From the NCBI GenBank assembly GCA_045562575.1, contig JBJKVQ010000021.1, positions 8,424-72,423 of the forward strand: a stretch of DNA of 64,000 nt. Reading direction: 5' to 3'. Both the position numbers and the translations under genes were made by a program. Below are positions 1 through 8,173 of the stretch, piece by piece (the stretch's first letter is position 1; the number at the start of each line of letters is the position of its first letter). The notes beneath the pieces are model-generated. The model saw nothing but the letters and a program-made list of their open reading frames with translations, made no database searches and was not told the origin of the DNA. This stretch comes from UBA6952 sp045562575 (GTDB lineage Bacteria; Chloroflexota; Dehalococcoidia; Lucifugimonadales; UBA6952).

Positions 1-500
1 TATATAATTTATCTGCACAAACAGGAGATAAAAAAATATACAACCTTATATTAGACCGAGCGCGTAAAGAACAATTACAAGAGGAAAAACTACGTTTATA
101 TGCCTCTCTATGCAGGGTTGAAAATGACGAGTTATTCAATCAAACATTGAAACTAAGTATAAGTGATGAAATTAGAACCCAAGATACTGTTTCCTTATTA
201 TCACTTATGTCTATTAACAGAAATAATGGTGCAGAAACAACTTGGGATTTCATTCAATCAAATTGGAACCTCTTAAACGAAAGATATGGATCTGGGGGAT
301 TTGCAATGATGCGACTCGTTGGAATTACAGGAAATTTACTTACACAATCCGATTACAATAATGTTGAAGAATTTTTTAATCAACATCCTATTGAATCGGC
401 ATATAGAACTCTACAACAATCACTAGAAAGAATAGATGCAAATATTGCTTGGCTCGAACACCATATTGATGAAATTGAGTCGTTATTACAATCTAGATAA
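1..500 (+). CDS. M1-family aminopeptidase, C-terminal fragment (runs off left edge)
   Basis: The reading frame is open from base 3 to the TAA at 498-500, so this is the end of a longer gene and not a gene starting at an internal TTG near 147. The 165 visible residues match the ERAP1-type C-terminal helical domain of M1 (gluzincin) aminopeptidases: a helical hairpin with a 'LSISDEIRTQD' segment, then 'WDFIQSNWNLL', a 'YGSGGF' turn, an 'EEFFNQHP' segment and the terminal 'ERIDANIAWLEHH' helix. The catalytic GAMEN and HExxH motifs would lie upstream, outside the window. Family role: zinc-dependent removal of N-terminal amino acids from peptides. The 3' end overlaps the convergent dehydrogenase gene by 15 bases. 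Confidence 0.88.
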   Translation, partial: YNLSAQTGDKKIYNLILDRARKEQLQEEKLRLYASLCRVENDELFNQTLKLSISDEIRTQDTVSLLSLMSINRNNGAETTWDFIQSNWNLLNERYGSGGFAMMRLVGITGNLLTQSDYNNVEEFFNQHPIESAYRTLQQSLERIDANIAWLEHHIDEIESLLQSR

Positions 501-1547
501 AATTGAAACTAACTCATCACCTAGTTGCTGTGTAGTAGCAGTTCCACCTAAATCAGGAGTTAATACATTTTTTTCTTCAACTAGTTGATGTACAGATCGA
601 ATTATTTTTCTATCTAATGCTGATTCACCTAAATGCCTAAGCATCATACCAGCAGATAAAACCGCTGCTATTGGGTTAGATATATTTTTGCCCACTATAT
701 CAGGAGCACTTCCATGTACAGGCTCAAACAAAGAAGGAAAGGTTTTTTCCGGGTTAATATTAGCACTAGGTGCTAAACCCATACTACCTGTAATTACAGC
801 AGCAATATCAGATAAAATGTCACCAAACAAATTGCTACCAACAATTACGTCAAACTCTGATGGCCTGCGTATTAAATCCATACAAGCTGCATCAACCAAT
901 AATGATTCTGTTTGAACATTTGGATATTCCAATGAAACTTCTTGAAATACTTTATCCCAAAAAACCATTCCATATCTTTGAGCATTAGATTTAGTAACAG
1001 AAGTAAGTTTAGGTGTATCAGACCTTGAAATTGAAACTTCAAAAGCATATCGAATTATTCGCTCAGTTCCTTTTCGAGTAAAAATAGCAGTCTGAATTGC
1101 TACTTCATCTTCAGTATCAGGTTTGAAATTTCCACCCACTGATGCATATTCACCTTCAGTGTTTTCTCTTACTACAACTAAATCTACACTTGGGTTAGAA
1201 AGTGGCGAAACAACTCCTGGAAACAAAGTGTTAGGTCTAAGACAAACATATTGATCCAAACCTTTTCTCATAGGAATTAATAAACCATTCAAAGTTATAT
1301 GGTCTGGAATTTCAGGGTCCCCTACGGCTCCAAAATATATAGCATCAAAAGTTTTTAGGGTTTCTAAACCATCATCAGGCATCATTAATCCATTTGCACG
1401 ATAATAATCAGAACCCCAATCAAAATATTCAAAGTGAAAGGTTATTTCCTCTTGTTCTTCTAATAATTTAAGAACTTTGATTCCTTCATCAATAACCTCA
1501 GAACCTATACCGTCTCCCGGTATGACTGCTATGGAATAAGTATTCAT
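486..1547 (-). CDS. Isocitrate/isopropylmalate-type dehydrogenase, tartrate dehydrogenase/decarboxylase (D-malate) subfamily
   Basis: The 353-residue beta-decarboxylating dehydrogenase has full family length. Visible features are the N-terminal 'GDGIG' loop (residues 11-15), the subfamily segment 'GDPEIPDHITL' (76-86) typical of tartrate dehydrogenases, 'RENTEGEY' (127-134) with the catalytic Tyr, Lys186, and the metal-binding aspartates Asp219, Asp243 and Asp247. Family members oxidise and decarboxylate 2-hydroxyacids such as tartrate, D-malate or 3-isopropylmalate with NAD and a divalent metal. No leucine-biosynthesis genes are adjacent, which argues against LeuB. The exact substrate is inferred only from the subfamily segment. 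It lies 9 bases after the GreA-like gene on the same strand and is probably co-transcribed with it. Confidence 0.85.
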   Translation of the reverse strand: MNTYSIAVIPGDGIGSEVIDEGIKVLKLLEEQEEITFHFEYFDWGSDYYRANGLMMPDDGLETLKTFDAIYFGAVGDPEIPDHITLNGLLIPMRKGLDQYVCLRPNTLFPGVVSPLSNPSVDLVVVRENTEGEYASVGGNFKPDTEDEVAIQTAIFTRKGTERIIRYAFEVSISRSDTPKLTSVTKSNAQRYGMVFWDKVFQEVSLEYPNVQTESLLVDAACMDLIRRPSEFDVIVGSNLFGDILSDIAAVITGSMGLAPSANINPEKTFPSLFEPVHGSAPDIVGKNISNPIAAVLSAGMMLRHLGESALDRKIIRSVHQLVEEKNVLTPDLGGTATTQQLGDELVSILSRL

Positions 1548-1556
1548 ACTATAAAT

Positions 1557-2366
1557 CTATTTTATGCTTGATAAATAAAAAGTGTTAGCTTCTCCAGTAG
1601 GTAGTTGAATCTCAACTTCCGAACCTGCTGACATACCATATATAGCTCTACCAATTGGGGATTGAATGGATAACTTTCCTTCTTTTGGGTTAGATTCACT
1701 AGATTCAACTAGCATATATGAATTTTGTTTATTAGTAGTCTTGTTTTTTAAAGTGATGGTAGATCCAACAAATGCAGCTGACTTCCCTCTTCTTTTTATA
1801 CTTTTTGAATCCATTACTCGCGACTTTTTTAACGTTTCTTCTATTTCACGAATTCTACCTTCATTTTTCCCTTGGGATTCTCTAGCAGCATCCAAAGGAG
1901 CATTTTCACTGAAGTCGCCTGTTGCAGCAGCTTTTCGTATATCCTCTGCAATATCTTCTCTCCTCAGTCTTAAATCTCCAACTTCTTCTTCTAATTTATT
2001 CCAACCTTCTTGGGTCAACATATCAAACTGCTCTTCATGACCCTGTCCACTAAAAGCTGTAGTTTTCCTTTTTCGGATTTTTATATATCGAGATAAATCT
2101 AAAACAATTGTTTCGTTTTTATATAAAGTCGCAAAAAACTTCTTTAAACTTTTCATACTTGCACTAGAATCAACATTGTTATCATTTATACTCGAACAAT
2201 ATTCTTCTACTTCTACTGGACTCAATGTGGTAATGTCTTTATCCTGACCAAACCATCTTAAAAGAAGGCCCATAGAATTCTCTGATTCAGAAACTGTACC
2301 ACTTTTCTGAGATTGCAAATAATCAAACATTACAGCTTGCAAAGTATTGTTAGAATCCTCACCCAA
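1557..2366 (-). CDS. GreA-type transcript cleavage factor fused to an N-terminal recombinase-like SAM domain
   Basis: The start is set at a TTG (2364-2366) because a GGAGG lies 9 bases upstream (2376-2380); an upstream in-frame TTG at 2408 has no such site. The 269-residue product has two parts. The first ~100 residues resemble the core-binding (SAM-like) N-terminal domain of tyrosine recombinases: 'LLLRWFG', 'TLSPVEVEEYC', then a helix 'SLKKFFATLY' and a basic end 'IKIRKRK'. The rest is a complete GreA: coiled coil from 'MLTQEGWNKLEEEV', acidic tip 'GDFSENAPLDAA' keeping the catalytic Asp and Glu, and the FKBP-like C-terminal domain ending 'PIGRAIYGMSAGSEVEI'. Known GreA binds in the RNA polymerase secondary channel and stimulates cleavage of backtracked RNA. 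No recombinase catalytic domain is present, so the extra domain is probably a DNA- or protein-binding module. Confidence 0.82.
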   Translation of the reverse strand: MGEDSNNTLQAVMFDYLQSQKSGTVSESENSMGLLLRWFGQDKDITTLSPVEVEEYCSSINDNNVDSSASMKSLKKFFATLYKNETIVLDLSRYIKIRKRKTTAFSGQGHEEQFDMLTQEGWNKLEEEVGDLRLRREDIAEDIRKAAATGDFSENAPLDAARESQGKNEGRIREIEETLKKSRVMDSKSIKRRGKSAAFVGSTITLKNKTTNKQNSYMLVESSESNPKEGKLSIQSPIGRAIYGMSAGSEVEIQLPTGEANTFYLSSIK

Positions 2367-2567
2367 AATATAAACCCTCCAGACACAGTGTATATATATA
2401 CTATTCAATAAATAAAATTTGAATCTATTGCAAGTATGTTAGCTAAGGAAAAAATAGTTCTCACTTTATTTTAACTAGTTCATAGTATAAAATATGATTA
2501 TACACTAATCCTAAAGATATGGCACTAATTGGTGTATCTAATACTTTTCAAACGAATGGGAGCATAA

Positions 2568-4415
2568 ATGGGATCAGGTTTTCTTAAAAATACTGGAGCA
2601 TACCTAGGTATAGCACTCATTGTTATTGGTGTTTTTTACCTTATGGTATCAAATCAATCCGCATCAGAAATTGCAATTACTGAAGTTATTTCTCTTGCTC
2701 AGGACGATAGAATTGAAAATATAACTGTAGATGGAAATAATATTACTATATTAACTAATGATTATCCCCCGCAAAAATTTACTTCCCGAAAAGAATCTGA
2801 TTCTAGCATGGTAGATATATTACAAAACGCAGGGGTAACAAACACAGTAAAAATCACTGTTAAAGGGGCGAGTGGCGTCTCTAATTTTCTAGGTATTATA
2901 ATTAACTTCCTACCGCTAATATTTTTCGGCGCCATACTCTTATTTATGATGCGACAAGCTCAAGGTTCTGGTTCTCAAGCAATGAATTTTGGTAGAAGCA
3001 AAGCAAGGGTTTCTCTAGGTAACAAACCAGGAGTCACATTTGATGATGTAGCTGGTGCAGATGAAGCTAAACTTGAACTTGAAGAGGTTGTAGAATTTTT
3101 AAAACATCCTGAACGCTTCCTATCTTTAGGAGCTAAAATTCCTCGTGGAGTACTTCTAATTGGACCTCCTGGTACAGGTAAAACATTATTAGCAAAAGCC
3201 GTTGCTGGTGAAGCAGGTGTGCCTTTCTTTTCGATCAGTGGTAGTGAATTTGTAGAAATGTTTGTAGGTGTTGGTGCTGCAAGAGTTAGAGACTTATTTG
3301 ATCAAGCAAAAAAGAATTCTCCAGCTATAATATTTGTTGATGAAATAGATGCAGTAGGTCGCCACCGTGGAGCAGGTTTAGGTGGTGGGCACGATGAAAG
3401 AGAACAAACATTAAACCAAATACTTGTTGAAATTGATGGATTTGATTCTACTAGCAATGTAATTGTTATTGCTGCCACTAATAGACCAGATATACTAGAT
3501 CCAGCATTATTAAGACCTGGTCGGTTCGATCGACGAGTAACATTAGATTTACCAGATATTGCTGGTAGGCAGGCAATACTTAAAGTTCATTCCCAAGGCA
3601 AACCAATCGATGGCAATGTTAATCTTGAAGTAGTTGCCAAAGAAACACCTGGATTCAGCGGTGCTGATTTAGCAAATTTAGTAAATGAAGCAGCAATTTT
3701 AGCTGCTAGACGTTTAAAAACATCGATTACTTTTGATGAATTTGGCGAATCTATTGATAGAGTCCTACTTGGACCTGAAAGAAAAAGTAGAATAATTAGT
3801 CACTTAGAACGTGAAATAACAGCATATCATGAAGCAGGCCATACAATCGTTGGACATATGCTACCAGATTGTGACCCAGTTCAAAAAGTATCTATCGTAT
3901 CTCGTGGAATGGCTGGTGGATATACAAAATCTATACCTGCTGAAGATCGTCATATGTATAGTTTAGATCAATTTAAAAGCATGATGGCAATGGCCATGGG
4001 TGGTAGAGTCGCTGAACAAATTATATTTGAAAAAATTACCACTGGGGCAAGTAATGACCTTGAAAATGCAACAAGAATGGCACGAAACATGGTTGTTCGA
4101 TATGGAATGAGTGAAAATCTAGGACCTAGAACATTTGGTGAAAGAGAAGAAATGGTATTTCTTGGAAGACAAATAAGTGAACAAAGAGATTATAGTGATA
4201 ATATTGCTCAACAGATTGATGAAGAAGTGAAATCCCTTGTAACAGAGGCTTATGATCTTGCTCACACTATGATAAGCAAGCATCGAGCCAAACTTGTTCA
4301 ATTAGCAAGGCACTTATTAACTCACGAAACCGTTGAAGGTGAAGAATTAATTAGTCTATTAGACTCTGAAGCTCCTCCAATTGAATCTGAGGTTATCCAT
4401 CAACCAAATGAATAA
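2568..4415 (+). CDS. ftsH: ATP-dependent zinc metalloprotease FtsH
   Basis: The 615-residue protein has a normal FtsH layout: first membrane segment at about residues 10-26, a short periplasmic/extracytoplasmic region, a second membrane segment near 108-127, then the AAA+ module with Walker A 'GPPGTGKT' (199-206), Walker B 'IIFVDEIDAVGR', second region of homology 'NRPDILDPALLRPGRFD', and the protease domain with the zinc motif HEAGH (421-425). FtsH is a membrane-bound hexamer that degrades misfolded membrane proteins and short-lived regulators. A candidate -10 'TATAAA' lies near 2486. The ATG follows a 'GGGAG' 4 bases upstream. Its stop overlaps the next small gene in an ATGAATAA arrangement. 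Confidence 0.97.
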   Translation: MGSGFLKNTGAYLGIALIVIGVFYLMVSNQSASEIAITEVISLAQDDRIENITVDGNNITILTNDYPPQKFTSRKESDSSMVDILQNAGVTNTVKITVKGASGVSNFLGIIINFLPLIFFGAILLFMMRQAQGSGSQAMNFGRSKARVSLGNKPGVTFDDVAGADEAKLELEEVVEFLKHPERFLSLGAKIPRGVLLIGPPGTGKTLLAKAVAGEAGVPFFSISGSEFVEMFVGVGAARVRDLFDQAKKNSPAIIFVDEIDAVGRHRGAGLGGGHDEREQTLNQILVEIDGFDSTSNVIVIAATNRPDILDPALLRPGRFDRRVTLDLPDIAGRQAILKVHSQGKPIDGNVNLEVVAKETPGFSGADLANLVNEAAILAARRLKTSITFDEFGESIDRVLLGPERKSRIISHLEREITAYHEAGHTIVGHMLPDCDPVQKVSIVSRGMAGGYTKSIPAEDRHMYSLDQFKSMMAMAMGGRVAEQIIFEKITTGASNDLENATRMARNMVVRYGMSENLGPRTFGEREEMVFLGRQISEQRDYSDNIAQQIDEEVKSLVTEAYDLAHTMISKHRAKLVQLARHLLTHETVEGEELISLLDSEAPPIESEVIHQPNE

Positions 4416-4695
4416 ATGGATTACAACAACTAATTGGAAGGAATATATTCCACCTATTAAAGATCAATTCTTGATTGGGTTTTCTTTGATAGTTTTATTG
4501 GGAATATATTCTTTTCCAAAACTCTTTTTATACCTTCCAATTATGTGGCCATTACTTATAGCTATACCAATAATGGGAATGCAAATTAAACAAAGAATCA
4601 AAACAAGATATCAACTTTTAGTTGTAATTTCTTGGTTTATTATTAATTTTATAATATTTTTCACAAGTCCAATAAATTTAATTACTTTAAATTAA
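4408..4695 (+). CDS. Small three-segment membrane protein, unknown function
   Basis: The start chosen is the ATG at 4408 that overlaps the FtsH stop, giving 95 residues; an upstream TTG at 4381 would add nine residues inside FtsH. The protein is strongly hydrophobic, with segments around 'FLIGFSLIVLLGIYSF', 'YLPIMWPLLIAIPIMGM' and 'VVISWFIINFIIFFT', separated by a basic loop 'KQRIKTRY'. I do not recognise a family. The translational overlap implies co-expression with FtsH, so a membrane-linked accessory role is possible but unproven. Confidence 0.6.
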   Translation: MNKWITTTNWKEYIPPIKDQFLIGFSLIVLLGIYSFPKLFLYLPIMWPLLIAIPIMGMQIKQRIKTRYQLLVVISWFIINFIIFFTSPINLITLN

Positions 4696-4706
4696 ACCAA
4701 CGTTTA

Positions 4707-6122
4707 TTATCCACCTGATGGTGAACCTGTTATACCGGGTTCAGTCATTTGAAAAGGATCTAGAAGTTCTTGCAATTCTTCATCAGTTAAATCAGTCTGT
4801 TCTTTTGCTATTTCTCTTACAGTTTTACCAGTTTTTTCTGCATCTTTTGCAATTTTTGCAGAAGCGTCATATCCAATACGTGGAACCAAACCAGTACATA
4901 TAGCCAACCCTTTTTCGACCATATTAGGCCCTGCAGAAGTTGATTTAATACCACGCAAGCATTGCTCAATAAAATTATCAATAACTGAAGCTAATAAGGT
5001 AACAGATTGAATTAAGTTATATGCTGCGACTGGCATCATAACATTTATTTCAAAGTTTCCAGATTGACCTGCAATAGTTACTGAAGCATCATTACCAATT
5101 ACTTGAGCTGCGACCTGACAAACAGATTCAGGAATAACTGGATTTACTTTGCCTGGCATAATTGAACTTCCAGGTTGCACTTCAGGTAAAGCAATTTCAG
5201 CAAATCCCGCTCTGGGTCCAGACCCTAACCAACGTATATCATTTGCTATTTTCAATAAACTAACAGCAATAGTTTTAGTTACACCACTTGCTTCAACCAT
5301 ATTGTCTAGCGTACTTTGTGCCTGAAAATGATTACTTGTTTCACGAATATCCAAATTTAAATACTTACTAAGTTTTTGACATATCAAATCAGCAAATTGA
5401 GGATGGGTATTCACTCCAGTACCTACAGCTGTACCGCCTATAGCAACTTCAGTCAATTCAGATAACGCATGTTGTAATCGTGTTATAGCTCGATCTGATT
5501 GTCCTGCATATCCATCGAATTCTTGACCTAAACGTATTGGAGTTGCGTCTTGTAAGTGAGTTCTTCCAGTTTTTATAACATCATAAAATTCTAAACTTTT
5601 TTCTTTCAAGACAGCAGATAGTTTTTCTAAAGCAGGAATTAATGAATGTGAAATTACTGAAGCAGCAGTTATATGAATAGCAGTAGGTATAACATCATTG
5701 GATGATTGCCCCATATTTACATGATCATTAGGATGAACTAAGCCTCGTGACCCCCGTTCCGCTCCAAGTATTTCAGCAGAACGATTTGCTATAACCTCAT
5801 TCGCATTCATATTTGTTGAAGTTCCAGATCCTGTTTGGAAAATATCCACAACAAAATGCTCTTCAAATTTTCCTTCCATAACTTCATCTGCTGAAGAAAT
5901 TATTGCCTTGCCTAAATTAACATCAAGTAATCCTAATTCAATATTTGTTTCAGCCGCAACTTTTTTAATCAAAGCTAAATTACTATTAAATTCTTTTGAA
6001 AATCGTAAAGTACTAATAGGGAAATTTAGAACTGCTCGTTGTGTAGAAGCTCCATAATATGCATCAGCATCAACTTCCATTTCTCCCATTGAGTCTCGTT
6101 CTATCCTTTTTTTATCACTCAT
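4707..6122 (-). CDS. fumC: Fumarate hydratase class II
   Basis: The ATG at 6122 is preferred over an in-frame GTG at 6134 because 'GGAG' sits 7 bases upstream of the ATG and overlaps the GTG. The product is 471 residues. Visible motifs are 'GSGTSTNMNANEV', 'VHPNDHVNMGQSSND', 'GRTHLQDATP', 'GGTAVGTGVN' and the superfamily signature 'GSSIMPGKVNP'. The following 'PVIPESVCQV' is shared by actinobacterial fumarases as well as aspartases, but 'PGKVN' and the subsequent 'SGNFEINVMMPV' favour fumarase. It interconverts fumarate and L-malate in the TCA cycle. The gene is convergent with the FtsH operon and has its own promoter candidate. Confidence 0.93.
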   Translation of the reverse strand: MSDKKRIERDSMGEMEVDADAYYGASTQRAVLNFPISTLRFSKEFNSNLALIKKVAAETNIELGLLDVNLGKAIISSADEVMEGKFEEHFVVDIFQTGSGTSTNMNANEVIANRSAEILGAERGSRGLVHPNDHVNMGQSSNDVIPTAIHITAASVISHSLIPALEKLSAVLKEKSLEFYDVIKTGRTHLQDATPIRLGQEFDGYAGQSDRAITRLQHALSELTEVAIGGTAVGTGVNTHPQFADLICQKLSKYLNLDIRETSNHFQAQSTLDNMVEASGVTKTIAVSLLKIANDIRWLGSGPRAGFAEIALPEVQPGSSIMPGKVNPVIPESVCQVAAQVIGNDASVTIAGQSGNFEINVMMPVAAYNLIQSVTLLASVIDNFIEQCLRGIKSTSAGPNMVEKGLAICTGLVPRIGYDASAKIAKDAEKTGKTVREIAKEQTDLTDEELQELLDPFQMTEPGITGSPSGG

Positions 6123-6159
6123 TTTATTCTCCACAATATTATTGATTAAAGGTATAAAA

Positions 6160-6189
6160 ATTATAGCTGATCTAACCTGATAATAACAA
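6160..6189 (-). promoter_or_regulatory. Candidate sigma-70 promoter of fumC
   Basis: On the minus strand TTGTTA (6184-6189) is followed after 18 bases by a perfect TATAAT (6160-6165). The predicted start near 6153 would leave a leader of about 30 bases before the fumC ATG. Confidence 0.55.
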
Positions 6190-6303
6190 GATTGAATATG
6201 AGTTTTATTTATCAGTCAATTATGTATGACTTTTATGCTTGTACCAAGTTTCCACATCACTGTAGTATTGAAATATTCACAATTATGTAAAGGTAGGGAA
6301 AAA

Positions 6304-7272
6304 ATGGTAAATGAAAATACTTTAGCATTCCAAGATATGGGTGGTGGATCCAATATGCTACCTAAATCTGAAAGACCAAAAATTGTTGATATGCGATGTA
6401 GATTAACAACTGCTTCACAATCAGACTACTTTCGACAACGCACACAACACAGTGGAGCATATGACTCTATAAATGCATTTAAAGATGGATCTATTGAATC
6501 TTTCTTTCGAGATCTTGATGAAGCTGGCGTTACAACAGCTGTATCTGTATCAGGAATGAATAAAGGTATGACTTTAGGACATAGTGTATTCCCAGAACGA
6601 ACAACTTCTAATGACGAGCAAGCTCAAATCCAAAAAGAAAACCCTGCTAGATTTGTAGCATGTGCGGGTGTAGATGCCTGGGGCGTTTTTCACGATCCGT
6701 TAGAAGAAATAGAACGTTGCAAAAAACTAGGATTCAAAGTTGTATTTATTGAGCCTGGTAGAGGACCGAATTATGCTGATAACCTAGCAGATCCACGGCT
6801 TTATCCTATTTACCAGAAGTGTCTTGATTTAGACATAGCAATTAGCCCCCAAACTTCCGGACCATTAGGTGGACTTAATATTGACTATGCCCATCCTAAA
6901 TATATTGATCAGGTAGCGCATGATTTTCCAGATCTAACAATAATTTGTGGTCATGGCCATTATCCATATATTCGAGAAATCATTACTATAGCAAGTATGA
7001 GAAGAGATAATATATATGTATCTCCTGATGCTTATTTAACTATGCTAGGTACAGAAGATTGGGTTAAAGCAGTGAATAGTTCTTGGGGTATAGCTGATAG
7101 ATTTATTTTCGGTAGCGCATACCCACTACTAAACCTAACAAATTACACTAATTTCTTTTTCTCCCTTCCTTGGAAAGAAGAAGTGTTAGATAAAATCTGT
7201 TGGAAAAATGCTATTAATGCACTCAAACTCCACGATGTACCGGAAATTAAAGAACTCTATGGATTAGATTAA
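6304..7272 (+). CDS. Amidohydrolase-2-family TIM-barrel protein with altered metal-site residues
   Basis: The ATG at 6304 follows 'AGGTAGGGA' and gives 322 residues; the longer frame from 6226 lacks a ribosome site. The fold is recognisable as the Amidohydro_2 (COG2159) family from 'IICGHGHYPYIREII', 'DNIYVSPDAYL' and the final 'FIFGSAYPLLN'. However the strand-1 HxH metal motif is replaced by 'VDMRCRL', and the usual FGSDYP aspartate near the C terminus is Ala. It may therefore bind metal differently or have lost hydrolytic activity; subfamilies with an 'RxR' start are known to me, so this is not necessarily decay. It ends 4 bases before the selenoprotein gene, so the two are almost certainly co-expressed. 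Confidence 0.8.
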   Translation: MVNENTLAFQDMGGGSNMLPKSERPKIVDMRCRLTTASQSDYFRQRTQHSGAYDSINAFKDGSIESFFRDLDEAGVTTAVSVSGMNKGMTLGHSVFPERTTSNDEQAQIQKENPARFVACAGVDAWGVFHDPLEEIERCKKLGFKVVFIEPGRGPNYADNLADPRLYPIYQKCLDLDIAISPQTSGPLGGLNIDYAHPKYIDQVAHDFPDLTIICGHGHYPYIREIITIASMRRDNIYVSPDAYLTMLGTEDWVKAVNSSWGIADRFIFGSAYPLLNLTNYTNFFFSLPWKEEVLDKICWKNAINALKLHDVPEIKELYGLD

Positions 7273-7276
7273 TACT

Positions 7277-8173
7277 ATGAATGATGAGCAATTTGACCCT
7301 GCATTTCGGCTAGCTGTTTCATACATTGATAAATCACGACATTTTTATGCAGCACAAGGATATGAAATTCCTTATCGATGGGCTATAAATGGGGAAGTCC
7401 CTTTTCAAAAAATGACTAAACCACTATCCGAATGTAATGTTGGATTAGTTACTACAGCATCATTACCCAATCCAGATATATCCCTAGATTTTGATCCAGG
7501 AATATTGCAAATTGGATCTACTTATCAATTTCCAACTACACCTACACCCAATTCACTTTATACTATGGATAGATCATGGGATAAAAAAGCTACACACACG
7601 CATGACTTAGGTTCATTTTTCCCATTAGACCATCTAAAATCTTTAGTCAAAGAAAAAAGAATCAACTCAATTTCAGAACATTTTTATGGTGCTCCTACTG
7701 ACTACTCTCAACGAAAAACTAATCAAAATGTAGCCCCAGAAATATTAGCTTATATGCAAAAAGACAAAGTTGATGTTGCAATATTAGTACCTCTGTGACC
7801 TGTTTGCCATCAAACCGTGAGTTTGGTTGCACGACACCTGGAGGAAAATAATATTCCTACAGTTATAATAGGATCTGCAAGAGATATTGTTGAACAATGT
7901 GGAGTGCCAAGATACATATTTTCTGATTTTCCTCTTGGGAATCCTGTTGGTCTACCATATGATTCAGAAATGCAGATTGAAATTACGAAAATGGCATTAA
8001 CACTTTTGGAAGATGCAAAGTTTCCTAGATCAACCATACAAACGCCTTACAAATGGGATACTCATAAATGGCGAAAAGAATATATGGAAGTTAATGACTC
8101 CAACAGAGCAATTCTGGCACGAGCAGGTGAAATACGACGAGCTAGACAATCAGATCGTAAAAATGCTAATTAA
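7277..8173 (+). CDS. Selenoprotein of the glycine/sarcosine/betaine/D-proline reductase selenoprotein B (PrdB-like) family, UGA-encoded Sec174
   Basis: Two open frames, 7277-7795 and 7799-8173, are in the same frame and are separated only by TGA at 7796-7798. Read through, they give a single 298-residue protein. The residue at the UGA sits in 'DVAILVPL-U-PVCHQTVSL', a UxxC redox motif (Sec174, Cys177). The flanking 'VSLVARHLEENNIPTVIIG' and 'DIVEQCGVPRYIFSDFPLGN' match the PrdB/GrdB-like family, in which this position is Sec or Cys. A hairpin directly after the UGA fits a bacterial SECIS. In anaerobes the family provides the selenol that attacks the substrate of glycine or proline reductases; the role in this probably aerobic organism is unknown. 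The gene follows the amidohydrolase-like gene by 4 bases and overlaps the convergent methyltransferase gene by 4 bases. A sequencing error or pseudogene is less likely because the conserved Cys and the rest of the protein continue intact. Confidence 0.87.
7806..7830 (+). promoter_or_regulatory. SECIS-like hairpin for UGA recoding
   Basis: Bases 7806-7815 pair with 7821-7830 (nine pairs including one G-U, with one C-U mismatch) around the loop CGUGA. The loop begins 17 bases after the UGA, inside the 16-37 base window reported for bacterial SECIS elements, and has G in its second position followed by U, as SelB-type recognition prefers. An alternative small hairpin (7802-7806 with 7811-7815) is possible but weaker. 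Confidence 0.7.

Noticed and set aside
6226..6303. A longer amidohydrolase starting at 6226
   Set aside because: The extra 26 residues have no counterpart in the family and lack a ribosome site; the ATG at 6304 has AGGTAGGGA upstream.
7277..7798. A separate 173-residue hypothetical protein ending at TGA 7796-7798, followed by an independent 118-residue gene
   Set aside because: Both lie in one frame, the break is at a conserved redox position, and a SECIS-like hairpin follows; one selenoprotein explains them better.
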